A stretch of DNA of 12,044 nucleotides. Source: Verrucomicrobiota bacterium (GTDB lineage: Bacteria; Verrucomicrobiota; Verrucomicrobiia; Opitutales; Seribacteraceae). Below the pieces are notes generated by a model that saw nothing but the letters and a program-made list of their open reading frames with translations, was not told where the DNA came from and searched no databases. How positions within the stretch are numbered: the stretch's first letter is position 1; every line of letters begins with the position of its first letter. Shown here in pieces: positions 6,666-12,044 of this stretch. The stretch is taken from positions 1-12,044 of the forward strand of contig JACNJI010000287.1 of assembly GCA_014382645.1 (NCBI GenBank), written 5' to 3'. The position numbers and the translations under genes are program-made.

Positions 6666-7202
6666 CTAAGAGTAGACCTCGGGCTTGAGGAGAGCGACGT
6701 GAGGGAGTTGACGGTAACGTCCCGCGTAGTCGAGTCCGTAGCCGACTACGAAATGATCGGGTATGGAGAAACCTATCCAGTCCGCTTTGAATGGGGTTTC
6801 GCGGCGAGCGGGCTTGTCGAGAAGCACGCAGGAATGGACGGATGCGGGATTGCGAGAGAGGATTTCGTGTTGAACTCGGGACAAGGTGTTGCCGGTGTCG
6901 AGGATGTCGTCGACGAGAAGGACGTGCCGATTCTCCACTTCCGCTCGGAGGTTGCCCAAGATGCGAGGGCTCGACTCGGGAGAGGTGGAGTCCCCGTAAC
7001 TGGCAACGCGTATGCAGTCGAGACGTAGTGGGCGGCGCAGGTTGCGAATGAGATCGGCGGTGAATACGATAGCCCCGTCAAGTAAGGTAATGAGCAGGAT
7101 TTCCTCTCCTTCGTAATGAACGTCGATTTCAGCTCCTAGGGCCGTCACGCGCCGGCTGATGGTTTCTTCGTCGAGCAGGATTTCCTGTATGTCGTTGGTC
7201 AT
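6666..7202 (-). CDS. hpt: Hypoxanthine phosphoribosyltransferase
   Basis: A 178-residue cytoplasmic purine-salvage enzyme that joins hypoxanthine (and usually guanine) to PRPP, giving IMP or GMP and pyrophosphate. The PRPP-binding signature HVLLVDDILDTGNTL is near residue 93-107 with both acidic residues. The LLDGAIVFTADL segment supplies the pyrophosphate loop, VASYGDST the flexible loop, and LLDKPARRE plus the C-terminal IPDHFVVGYGLDY the purine-binding part. Length is normal for bacterial HPRT. The start codon overlaps the TGA of the upstream kinase gene in ATGA (7199-7202 on the minus strand), and no Shine-Dalgarno sequence is seen, so translation is probably coupled to that gene. Family assignment is secure; preference between hypoxanthine and guanine is not determined. 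Confidence 0.95.
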   Translation of the reverse strand: MTNDIQEILLDEETISRRVTALGAEIDVHYEGEEILLITLLDGAIVFTADLIRNLRRPLRLDCIRVASYGDSTSPESSPRILGNLRAEVENRHVLLVDDILDTGNTLSRVQHEILSRNPASVHSCVLLDKPARRETPFKADWIGFSIPDHFVVGYGLDYAGRYRQLPHVALLKPEVYS

Positions 7203-8071
7203 GGCGAAAAGGTGAGGAGATGATTGATGCTCGATTGGGCGGAGCGGGCATAGCCACCCCCGAAGAGATTGTAGTGGTTCAATTCGTGATAAAGGTTGTA
7301 CAGGGTTTTGCGAATTCCGAAGCCGGGGTCGAGAGGGAAAATCTCTTGATAGCCTTTATAGAATTCTTTTGAGAATCCTCCGAACATATAGGTGAAGGCA
7401 ATATCGGCTTCACGATCGCCGTAATAGCTTGCGGGATCGAATACATAGGGCTGACCCTCGGCATCGCAAGCGAAGTTGCCGCCCCATAGGTCACCATGCA
7501 AGAGAGATGGGATGGGCTTATATTCGCTGAAGAAATCGGGGAGTCGCTTGAGGAGTAATTCGGCTCCATGGAAAGATTGACCTTTTTTTTTGGCAAGGTC
7601 GAACTGGTGAATCAATCGGTGCTCACGGTAGAATGTGATCCAGTCGTCGGACGCCGGGTTGGGTTGGTGGGTGGCTCCTATGGCGTTGTCGATCTTCCAT
7701 CCGAAGTGAGGTTTTTCGATCCGGTGCAAATGTGCGAGGTCTTGACCTAGCTTGTGCTGGGCGGCACCTCCGACTCGGCCGGTTTCGAGGTACTCGAGTA
7801 CCAGAAAAGACCGGTTTCCCGATACCCCGTGACAGATCGTGGCAGGCACGCGAACAGTTCGAGTGGAGGCTATCTCCGCTAGGGCTTTGGCTTCCGCTTT
7901 AAAAAGTCTTAAGAAGTCTGCTGAATTCGCCTTTGCGAAATATACTTCGCCATTCGCACTCTCCAACCGTCGAGCATCGTTGATGCAACCACCGCCGATA
8001 TTGCTTTCACTATGGAGAACAAATGAAGTTTGCGTCTCCTTGGCAATGGCGGTTGCTATGTTTCCCCACAT
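7199..8071 (-). CDS. Fructosamine-kinase-family protein (probable ribulosamine/erythrulosamine 3-kinase)
   Basis: A 290-residue soluble kinase of the FN3K family. These enzymes phosphorylate the 3-OH of ketosamine adducts on lysine, making them unstable so that the amine is regenerated. Visible kinase-like features are GGGCIND (26-32, nucleotide loop), YFAK (K47), E60 in the following helix, LVLEYLE (90-96, hinge), the catalytic HGDLWGGN (192-199, D194) and the metal-binding FDPASYYGDREADIA (211-225). The C-terminal YNLYHELNHYNLFGGGY is characteristic of FN3K proteins. Most tested bacterial members prefer ribulosamines and erythrulosamines to fructosamines, so that substrate is the better guess. 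It lies 59 bases after the LMW-PTP gene and overlaps hpt by 4 bases. A run of nine A on the sense strand (7583-7591) encodes KKK around residues 161-163. Confidence 0.92.
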   Translation of the reverse strand: MWGNIATAIAKETQTSFVLHSESNIGGGCINDARRLESANGEVYFAKANSADFLRLFKAEAKALAEIASTRTVRVPATICHGVSGNRSFLVLEYLETGRVGGAAQHKLGQDLAHLHRIEKPHFGWKIDNAIGATHQPNPASDDWITFYREHRLIHQFDLAKKKGQSFHGAELLLKRLPDFFSEYKPIPSLLHGDLWGGNFACDAEGQPYVFDPASYYGDREADIAFTYMFGGFSKEFYKGYQEIFPLDPGFGIRKTLYNLYHELNHYNLFGGGYARSAQSSINHLLTFSP

Positions 8072-8130
8072 AGGCGTTTTTGATTTTGTTCAAAGATAAA
8101 GATGCGGAAGGCGAGGTGGCTTTATGTGGT

Positions 8131-8625
8131 CTATCCCAAGCGCTTTCTCAAGTCTTCGAGCAAAGCTCCGCAACCTTCTTCCAACAAATCCAGTACTTTC
8201 TCGAAACCACTGACCCCACCATAATAAGGGTCGGGTACTTCGCTGACTGTTCCGCTCACGTACTCGCAGAATGGTTGAATCTTCTTTCGTCCCTCATCGT
8301 TCGGAGCGAGTTTGTTCAATTCCGTGAAGTTGAAGTTGTCCATGGTGAGCAGGAGATCTGCATTGGCGAAGTCGTCATTATTGGCTTTCCGTGCTCCTCC
8401 ACCTGTTGGGATGCCTCTCGCTCCGGCTGCTTTTTGCATGCGTTGGTCGGGCGAGTTACCCGCATGTTGGTCAATGGTGCCGGCGGAATCGCAGGTGATG
8501 CGGTCGTCCAGTCCATGATCCATTAACAATTTGCGAAAAGTGGCTTCGGCGGCGGGAGAACGGCAGATGTTGCCCCAGCAAACAAAGACTATGTGTAGCT
8601 TTTCTTGAGCGGGTTGGTTTTGCAT
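8131..8625 (-). CDS. Low-molecular-weight protein-tyrosine-phosphatase-family protein
   Basis: A 164-residue cytoplasmic phosphatase. The P-loop VCWGNICRSPAAEA holds CxGNxCRS, with nucleophile C16 and phosphate-binding R22. The general-acid motif VPDPYYGG is present with its DPYY. Length and domain order match single-domain LMW-PTPs. In the family, substrates are phosphotyrosine proteins, and in some members also ribulosamine 5-phosphates and erythrulosamine 4-phosphates. Position directly upstream of an FN3K-family kinase suggests the latter role. It appears to be the first gene of the leftward operon. There is no Shine-Dalgarno sequence before the ATG. A role as an exopolysaccharide regulator (Wzb-like) is less likely because no capsule kinase or export gene is nearby. 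Confidence 0.93.
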   Translation of the reverse strand: MQNQPAQEKLHIVFVCWGNICRSPAAEATFRKLLMDHGLDDRITCDSAGTIDQHAGNSPDQRMQKAAGARGIPTGGGARKANNDDFANADLLLTMDNFNFTELNKLAPNDEGRKKIQPFCEYVSGTVSEVPDPYYGGVSGFEKVLDLLEEGCGALLEDLRKRLG

Positions 8626-8642
8626 TTCTAAAAAGGTCGTGC

Positions 8643-8702
8643 TTTACGCATGAAAATAACGAAGGAGTCAACCTTGACGTTTTACTCCTTTTTTACCATT
8701 AA
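8643..8702. promoter_or_regulatory. Putative divergent overlapping promoters, LMW-PTP operon and SDR gene
   Basis: GTCAA-CC-TTGAC (8667-8678) places a -35-like TTGACT on the minus strand (8666-8671) back-to-back with TTGACG on the plus strand (8674-8679). At 17-base spacing the -10 candidates are CGTAAA (minus, 8643-8648) and CATTAA (plus, 8697-8702), each only 3 of 6 to consensus. The rightward start would fall near 8709-8711, giving a leaderless transcript. Suggestive only. Confidence 0.35.
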
Positions 8703-8710
8703 TGTGTATT

Positions 8711-9574
8711 ATGAGCAAGAAGCTTGCAATATTTGGCTGTGGTTATCTTGGCTCCGAGCTTGCTCGGCAGGCTCTAAGTCTTGGGTGGGATGTTTCGGCT
8801 GTTACGCGTAATGCCGATACGGCTTCTTCATTGAGCGATTCGGGTGTCCAAAAGGTCGTGGCAGCGGAGCTGGGAGCTGATTCTTGGCAAGGCGAGATTG
8901 ATTCGACGCAGGATTTCGTGGTGAATTGCGTTGGAGCCGCCTCAGCCGACTTGGATGGTTACTTGAAATCCTATGTCGATGGTCAAGACTCGGTAGTGAA
9001 ATGGGCACGCGACGGGAAGGTGGGAACCTTTGTCTTTACGAGTAGTACTTCAGTGTATCCTCAAACAGAACGCCAACTTGTTGACGAAACCGCGTCTTCC
9101 GATGGTGTTTCCGAACGAGGAGGACTTCTTCTTGCTGCTGAGCAGTTGGGGTTTCCTGGCGGTGGTGGTATCGGTCGCTCCTTTATTTTACGCTTGGCAG
9201 GGTTATACGGGCCAGGCCGACACTTGTTTCTTGAAAATGTGAGAAATGGCAAAACCCAATCCGGTGACGGAGATCGTATTCTAAACTTGATCCATCGCGA
9301 CGACGTAGTCTCCGCTCTTTTTGCCGTGCTTCAGGCAGGTGACCAAAATATTGGCAGAATTTACAACGTATCCGATGGCAATCACTCTTCGCGAGCAGAG
9401 ATTGCAGTATGGCTTGCCGAAAAATTGGGAGTCGATGCACCTTCGTTTGCGGGTCGTGATGGATCCCATGCTTCCAATCGGAAGATCAGCAATAATCGCA
9501 TTCGTGATGAGCTGAATTGGTCGCCGGATTTTCCTTCTTTTCGAGAAGGTTATAATTCGATTCTGGAAAAATAG
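8711..9574 (+). CDS. Atypical NAD(P)-binding SDR protein (YeeZ-like epimerase/dehydratase family)
   Basis: A 287-residue protein from ATG 8711; an in-frame ATG at 8702 adds three residues and cannot be excluded. The Rossmann fold opens with LAIFGCGYLGSELA, dinucleotide motif G9xG11xxG14. VFTSSTSVYP (108-117) is the central SDR strand with its serine pair, RLAGLYGPGR (161-170) and NLIHRDDVVSAL (192-203) are typical of extended SDRs. The usual catalytic YxxxK is not present: the equivalent segment ERGGLLLAAEQL lacks both residues. This matches the atypical YeeZ-like branch, whose reactions are largely unknown, so an epimerase label should be read as fold only. It is divergent from the phosphatase operon and is followed by ybaB 66 bases later. 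Confidence 0.82.
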   Translation: MSKKLAIFGCGYLGSELARQALSLGWDVSAVTRNADTASSLSDSGVQKVVAAELGADSWQGEIDSTQDFVVNCVGAASADLDGYLKSYVDGQDSVVKWARDGKVGTFVFTSSTSVYPQTERQLVDETASSDGVSERGGLLLAAEQLGFPGGGGIGRSFILRLAGLYGPGRHLFLENVRNGKTQSGDGDRILNLIHRDDVVSALFAVLQAGDQNIGRIYNVSDGNHSSRAEIAVWLAEKLGVDAPSFAGRDGSHASNRKISNNRIRDELNWSPDFPSFREGYNSILEK

Positions 9575-9622
9575 GATCGGCCCTGTTTTGTTCTAGCATC
9601 TTTTCTTGTTTTTTTTTAACTT

Positions 9623-9632
9623 TATAAAAGGG
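9623..9632 (+). promoter_or_regulatory. Possible -10 and ribosome-binding elements before ybaB
   Basis: TATAAA (9623-9628) follows a T9 tract (9609-9617), and AAGGG (9628-9632) lies 8 bases before the ybaB ATG. No -35 is found at proper spacing, and the two elements overlap, so at most one is likely real. AAGGG as a modest Shine-Dalgarno is the better reading. Confidence 0.3.
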
Positions 9633-9640
9633 TTTTTCTC

Positions 9641-9949
9641 ATGGTCGGAGTCGGTAAGTTGCTCAAGCAAGCTCAGAAAATGCAGAAGAAGATGGAAGAG
9701 GCTCAAGAGGCTCTTGCCCAAGAAGTGTTTGAGGTTTCCGGTGGCGGCGGTGCGGTGACCGTCAAGATAAACGGGCAAGGCGAATTTCAAAATCTTAGCC
9801 TAGACCCGGAATTTCTTAAGGAAGATCCGGACTTTGTGTCCGAGGCTATCCTGCAAGCCATTCGAGATGCAGCTGAGGAAGCCAAGAAACGAAGTGAAGC
9901 TGCCATGGGTGATCTCACGGGAGGTCTTCAGATGCCCGGGCTTTTTTGA
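9641..9949 (+). CDS. ybaB: YbaB/EbfC family nucleoid-associated protein
   Basis: A 102-residue DNA-binding protein of the YbaB/EbfC family, which forms dimers and coats DNA. The N-terminal helix VGKLLKQAQKMQKKMEEAQ is the family hallmark. It is followed by the strand segment VFEVSGGGGAVTVKINGQGE and a C-terminal helical part AILQAIRDAAEEAKKRSEAAM. Length is standard. The gene lies 36 bases before recR, the most conserved neighbour of ybaB in bacteria, and is probably cotranscribed with it. Confidence 0.94.
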   Translation: MVGVGKLLKQAQKMQKKMEEAQEALAQEVFEVSGGGGAVTVKINGQGEFQNLSLDPEFLKEDPDFVSEAILQAIRDAAEEAKKRSEAAMGDLTGGLQMPGLF

Positions 9950-9985
9950 CGTTGGTATCCGATTCGTTGTTTTGCGGGCAATATC

Positions 9986-10582
9986 ATGACGCCCGGGTTC
10001 GAAAACTTACTCAAGGGACTCAAAAGTCTTCCCGGTCTAGGTCACAGGTCGGCCGAACGTATTGCACTTCACTTGCTGGTGGAGAAACCCGAAGGTCTCG
10101 ACGCTCTCATTGAGATTCTTCGAACCGCGGGAACCTCGGCCAGAGCTTGTTCCATTTGCGGCAACCTTTCCGAGGATGAAAAATGCTCTATTTGTGGGGA
10201 CGAGGAACGGGAGCAGGGAAAGATCTGCGTCGTCGAGCGAGTCCCAGACCTCTTCGCCATAGAGCGTTCGGGTGCTTTTCGCGGCCGCTATCATGTCCTG
10301 CACGGTAAGCTTTCCCCGATTCGGGGCATCGGTCCGGCAAAGCTGAACTTCGCTAGCCTTAGGGCCCGCATTGAAAAAGGCGAGGTGAACGAACTGATCC
10401 TTGCCATTGCTAACGACATCGAGGGTGAAGCGACCTGTCACTACTTGAGCGAAGAAATCGTGGGGGATAGAGACATGCAAGTAAGTCGCATTGGATTTGG
10501 CATTCCCAGCGGGTCCGGAGTCACTTATGCCGACGAGGTCACCTTGCGAAGCGCCTTGGATGCCCGTAGGGATTTTTCTTGA
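9986..10582 (+). CDS. recR: Recombination mediator RecR
   Basis: A 198-residue protein of the RecFOR pathway, which loads RecA at single-strand gaps together with RecO. The N-terminal helix-hairpin-helix contains LKSLPGLGHRSAERIALHLL. A C4 zinc finger follows with C55, C58, C67 and C70. The Toprim domain starts at ICVVERVPDLFAIERSG and includes LILAIANDIEGEAT, and the C-terminal IGFGIPSGSGVTYADEVTL is diagnostic for RecR. Length is typical. There is no clear Shine-Dalgarno sequence before ATG 9986. It follows ybaB, but dnaX, the usual first gene of this cluster, is not in front of the pair. Confidence 0.97.
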   Translation: MTPGFENLLKGLKSLPGLGHRSAERIALHLLVEKPEGLDALIEILRTAGTSARACSICGNLSEDEKCSICGDEEREQGKICVVERVPDLFAIERSGAFRGRYHVLHGKLSPIRGIGPAKLNFASLRARIEKGEVNELILAIANDIEGEATCHYLSEEIVGDRDMQVSRIGFGIPSGSGVTYADEVTLRSALDARRDFS

Positions 10583-10646
10583 TCAGTCATTTGAATGTTT
10601 GGAAAAAACTTTTCATTGTCTTCGAGGTCTCTATTCTTGGCACCCG

Positions 10647-11897
10647 ATGAACCATCTACTATTGGCGGCGGCGATATCGTTCGGGATTTCCTCGGTCTCG
10701 GCGGCGGTTTCGGTACTTGGCCAGAAGCCCGAGTGGTCTCGCTTGGATGCTTATCATAACAGCATCACGAGTTCGACGTTCGAGGAGTTGCTTCGAAAAG
10801 TTTACGTCCCACGGGAGTCTTGGTGGAAGGATTGGATTAAGATCGACGAGAAGGAAGCCCGTATCCGTAAGTTTGCGGGCAAGGAAGATTGGTATGTTTT
10901 GCCTTTTGCATCTTGTCCCGGAATTGCAGCGAAGAATCGCCGGCAAGAGTATTGGCGTCCCGCGGCGAACCTACGCGCCCTTGCCCGTAAAAAGCCATTG
11001 GCTGGTTTTTCCATCGCTTTGGACCCCGGCCATTTGGGTGGTAAATATTCGAAAATGGAGGGCCGACATTTTGTCATAGGCGAGGCTGCTGCAGTTAAGG
11101 AGGGTGACGTCGCTCTCTTGGTCGCCAAGCGTCTCTCCAGGCGTCTTAGCGGATTGGGAGCGAAGGTTTCGCTGGTTCGCAATCGAAAGAAGCCCGTGAC
11201 GATGGACACCCCCAAGACTCTACGCAAAGAGGCCGAGGCGTGGCAAAAAAGAATCGAAGGCGATGCCGTGCCCACGCAAACGAAGAAGGAACGCAAGAAG
11301 TCGGTTCGTCGGCGTGGAGAAATTCTGTTCTTTCGATCGAGTGAAATGATGGCGAGGGCATCAAAGGTAAACGAAAAGTTAAAGCCCGACCTAGTCGTAT
11401 GCATTCACTTGAATGCTGCGCCTTGGCCCACTCCTGAAAAGAATTCGTTGGTGGAGCGGAATGATTACCACGTTCTCACCAATGGAGCATATTTGGGAGG
11501 AGAGGTCGCACTCGACAACCAGCGACTCGAGATGCTCGTTAAACTTCTGAACCGTTCCCATAAGGATGAACTCTCCTTGGCCGAGTGCATGGCACAGTCA
11601 TTCAAACGGGCGACCGGACTTCCTGCATTCAATTACAAAGGACCTAACGCGGTAAAGGTAGGGGAGGTTCCCGGCGTCTGGGGGCGCAACCTAATGGCCA
11701 ATCGTTTGTACGAATGCCCCGTTGTTTTTCTCGAGCCTTACATCGCAAATTCCACGCAGGTTTTCGCCCGTATCCAGGCGGGGGACTATGACGGAGCCAA
11801 GATGGTGGCTGGAAAAATTCGTATCAGTCTTGTCGAGGAATACGTCGATGCCGTGGTTGCGGGCTTGGTCGCCCATGCGGCAAGTCACGCAAACTGA
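10647..11897 (+). CDS. N-acetylmuramoyl-L-alanine amidase (Amidase_3), exported
   Basis: The start is set at ATG 10647, because earlier in-frame codons run into recR; this gives 416 residues. The N-terminus MNHLLLAAAISFGISSVSA looks like a signal peptide, though its first residues lack Lys/Arg, with likely cleavage near residue 19. After an unassigned region (about 25-115) the zinc amidase domain follows: IALDPGHLGG with zinc ligand H129, a conserved glutamate at E146 or E152, DLVVCIHLNAA with H254, and VVFLEPYIANS with probable catalytic E363. Family members cleave the bond between MurNAc and L-Ala in peptidoglycan, during division or remodelling. A strongly basic stretch (about 179-224) separates the two halves. 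It lies 64 bases after recR and converges with the DUF1501 gene with one base between stops. Confidence 0.9.
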   Translation: MNHLLLAAAISFGISSVSAAVSVLGQKPEWSRLDAYHNSITSSTFEELLRKVYVPRESWWKDWIKIDEKEARIRKFAGKEDWYVLPFASCPGIAAKNRRQEYWRPAANLRALARKKPLAGFSIALDPGHLGGKYSKMEGRHFVIGEAAAVKEGDVALLVAKRLSRRLSGLGAKVSLVRNRKKPVTMDTPKTLRKEAEAWQKRIEGDAVPTQTKKERKKSVRRRGEILFFRSSEMMARASKVNEKLKPDLVVCIHLNAAPWPTPEKNSLVERNDYHVLTNGAYLGGEVALDNQRLEMLVKLLNRSHKDELSLAECMAQSFKRATGLPAFNYKGPNAVKVGEVPGVWGRNLMANRLYECPVVFLEPYIANSTQVFARIQAGDYDGAKMVAGKIRISLVEEYVDAVVAGLVAHAASHAN

Positions 11898-11898
11898 G

Positions 11899-12044
11899 CT
11901 AGGCCAAGATTTTCTTGGCCACGTCGCCAAAGACGTCGGTTAGACGGAAGTCGCGGCCTGCGTAGTTATCGGTCAGGGGTTCGTGGTCTCAACCCAGCAA
12001 ATGCAAGATCGTTGCGTGGAGGTCGTGGAAATGCATTTCATCCT
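11899..12044 (-). pseudogene. DUF1501-family protein, C-terminal end with in-frame TGA
   Basis: Read leftward from the edge, the frame gives DEMHFHDLHATILHLLG, then TGA (11989-11991), then DHEPLTDNYAGRDFRLTD and 11 more residues to TAG (11899-11901). The two halves together match the conserved DUF1501 C-terminus (HDLHATxLHLLGxDHxxLTxxxxGRDFRLTDVxG), with a single sense codon replaced by TGA and no length change. DUF1501 proteins are exported, sulfatase-like proteins common in Planctomycetes and Verrucomicrobia. Only this end lies in the window. Loss of the last 29 residues would remove a conserved tail, so the copy may be nonfunctional, or the base may be an assembly error. Several genes here stop at TGA (amidase, kinase, LRR protein), which argues against TGA reassignment. 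Confidence 0.7.
11902..11920. terminator. Perfect hairpin at the amidase/DUF1501 convergence
   Basis: GGCCAAGA (11902-11909) and TCTTGGCC (11913-11920) form an 8-bp perfect stem with a TTT loop. It lies 4 bases after the amidase stop and inside the last codons of the DUF1501 gene. Position suggests a shared bidirectional terminator. Neither strand has a T-tract after the stem, so this is tentative. Confidence 0.45.

Noticed and set aside
8131..8625. Wzb-type capsule-regulating phosphatase
   Set aside because: No tyrosine kinase, Wza-like exporter or glycosyltransferase is nearby, and the adjacent FN3K-family kinase gives a better explanation.
10491..10646. 52-codon upstream extension of the amidase into recR
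   Set aside because: It overlaps the conserved RecR C-terminus, and ATG 10647 gives a credible signal peptide.
11989..11991. TGA reassignment (genetic code change) as explanation of the DUF1501 stop
   Set aside because: The amidase, FN3K-family kinase and LRR genes end at TGA at the normal family C-terminus, and no other gene in the window needs TGA as sense.

Overview
The window looks like a chromosomal segment from a Verrucomicrobiota-type bacterium in the wider PVC group. That assignment is inference. It rests on a DUF1501-type C-terminus at the right edge, a cysteine-less FGE-like protein at the left edge, an internalin-like leucine-rich-repeat lipoprotein, and the near absence of Shine-Dalgarno sequences (the yqaA-like gene is the clear exception). 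No rRNA, tRNA, CRISPR array, insertion sequence or phage gene is visible.

Layout, left to right. 1-622 (+): 3' end of an FGE-sulfatase-fold gene, noticeably GC-richer than the rest, followed by GGAG-rich DNA and a terminator-like hairpin. 917-1414 (-): a peroxiredoxin. 1691-3298 (-): a dicarboxylate/amino-acid:cation symporter with a charged helical insertion of about 126 residues in the loop after TM3. 3572-4264 (-): an LRR lipoprotein. 4386-6011 (+): an ABC-F ATPase, convergent with the following block. 6033-8625 (-): a compact four-gene run in transcription order LMW-PTP-type phosphatase, fructosamine-kinase-family kinase, hypoxanthine phosphoribosyltransferase and a VTT-domain membrane protein. 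8711-9574 (+): an atypical SDR protein. 9641-10582 (+): ybaB-recR. 10647-11897 (+): an exported Amidase_3 cell-wall amidase. 11899-12044 (-): the C-terminal end of a DUF1501 gene with an in-frame TGA.

How the genes may work together. The phosphatase-kinase pair matches a known bacterial arrangement in which FN3K-family kinases act on ribulosamine or erythrulosamine adducts and LMW-PTP proteins can remove the sugar 5- or 4-phosphate. The likely theme is repair of glycation damage caused by ribose 5-phosphate or erythrose 4-phosphate. A purine-salvage enzyme, which uses PRPP (made from ribose 5-phosphate), is translationally coupled downstream. YbaB and RecR are the usual recombination/nucleoid pair, here without dnaX in front. 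The remaining genes look like independent housekeeping or envelope functions.

The items most worth a second look are the symporter insertion, the phosphatase-kinase-hpt-VTT operon, the interrupted DUF1501 end, and the paired TTGAC elements shared by both divergent intergenic regions. I did not find a convincing new defence or mobile system.
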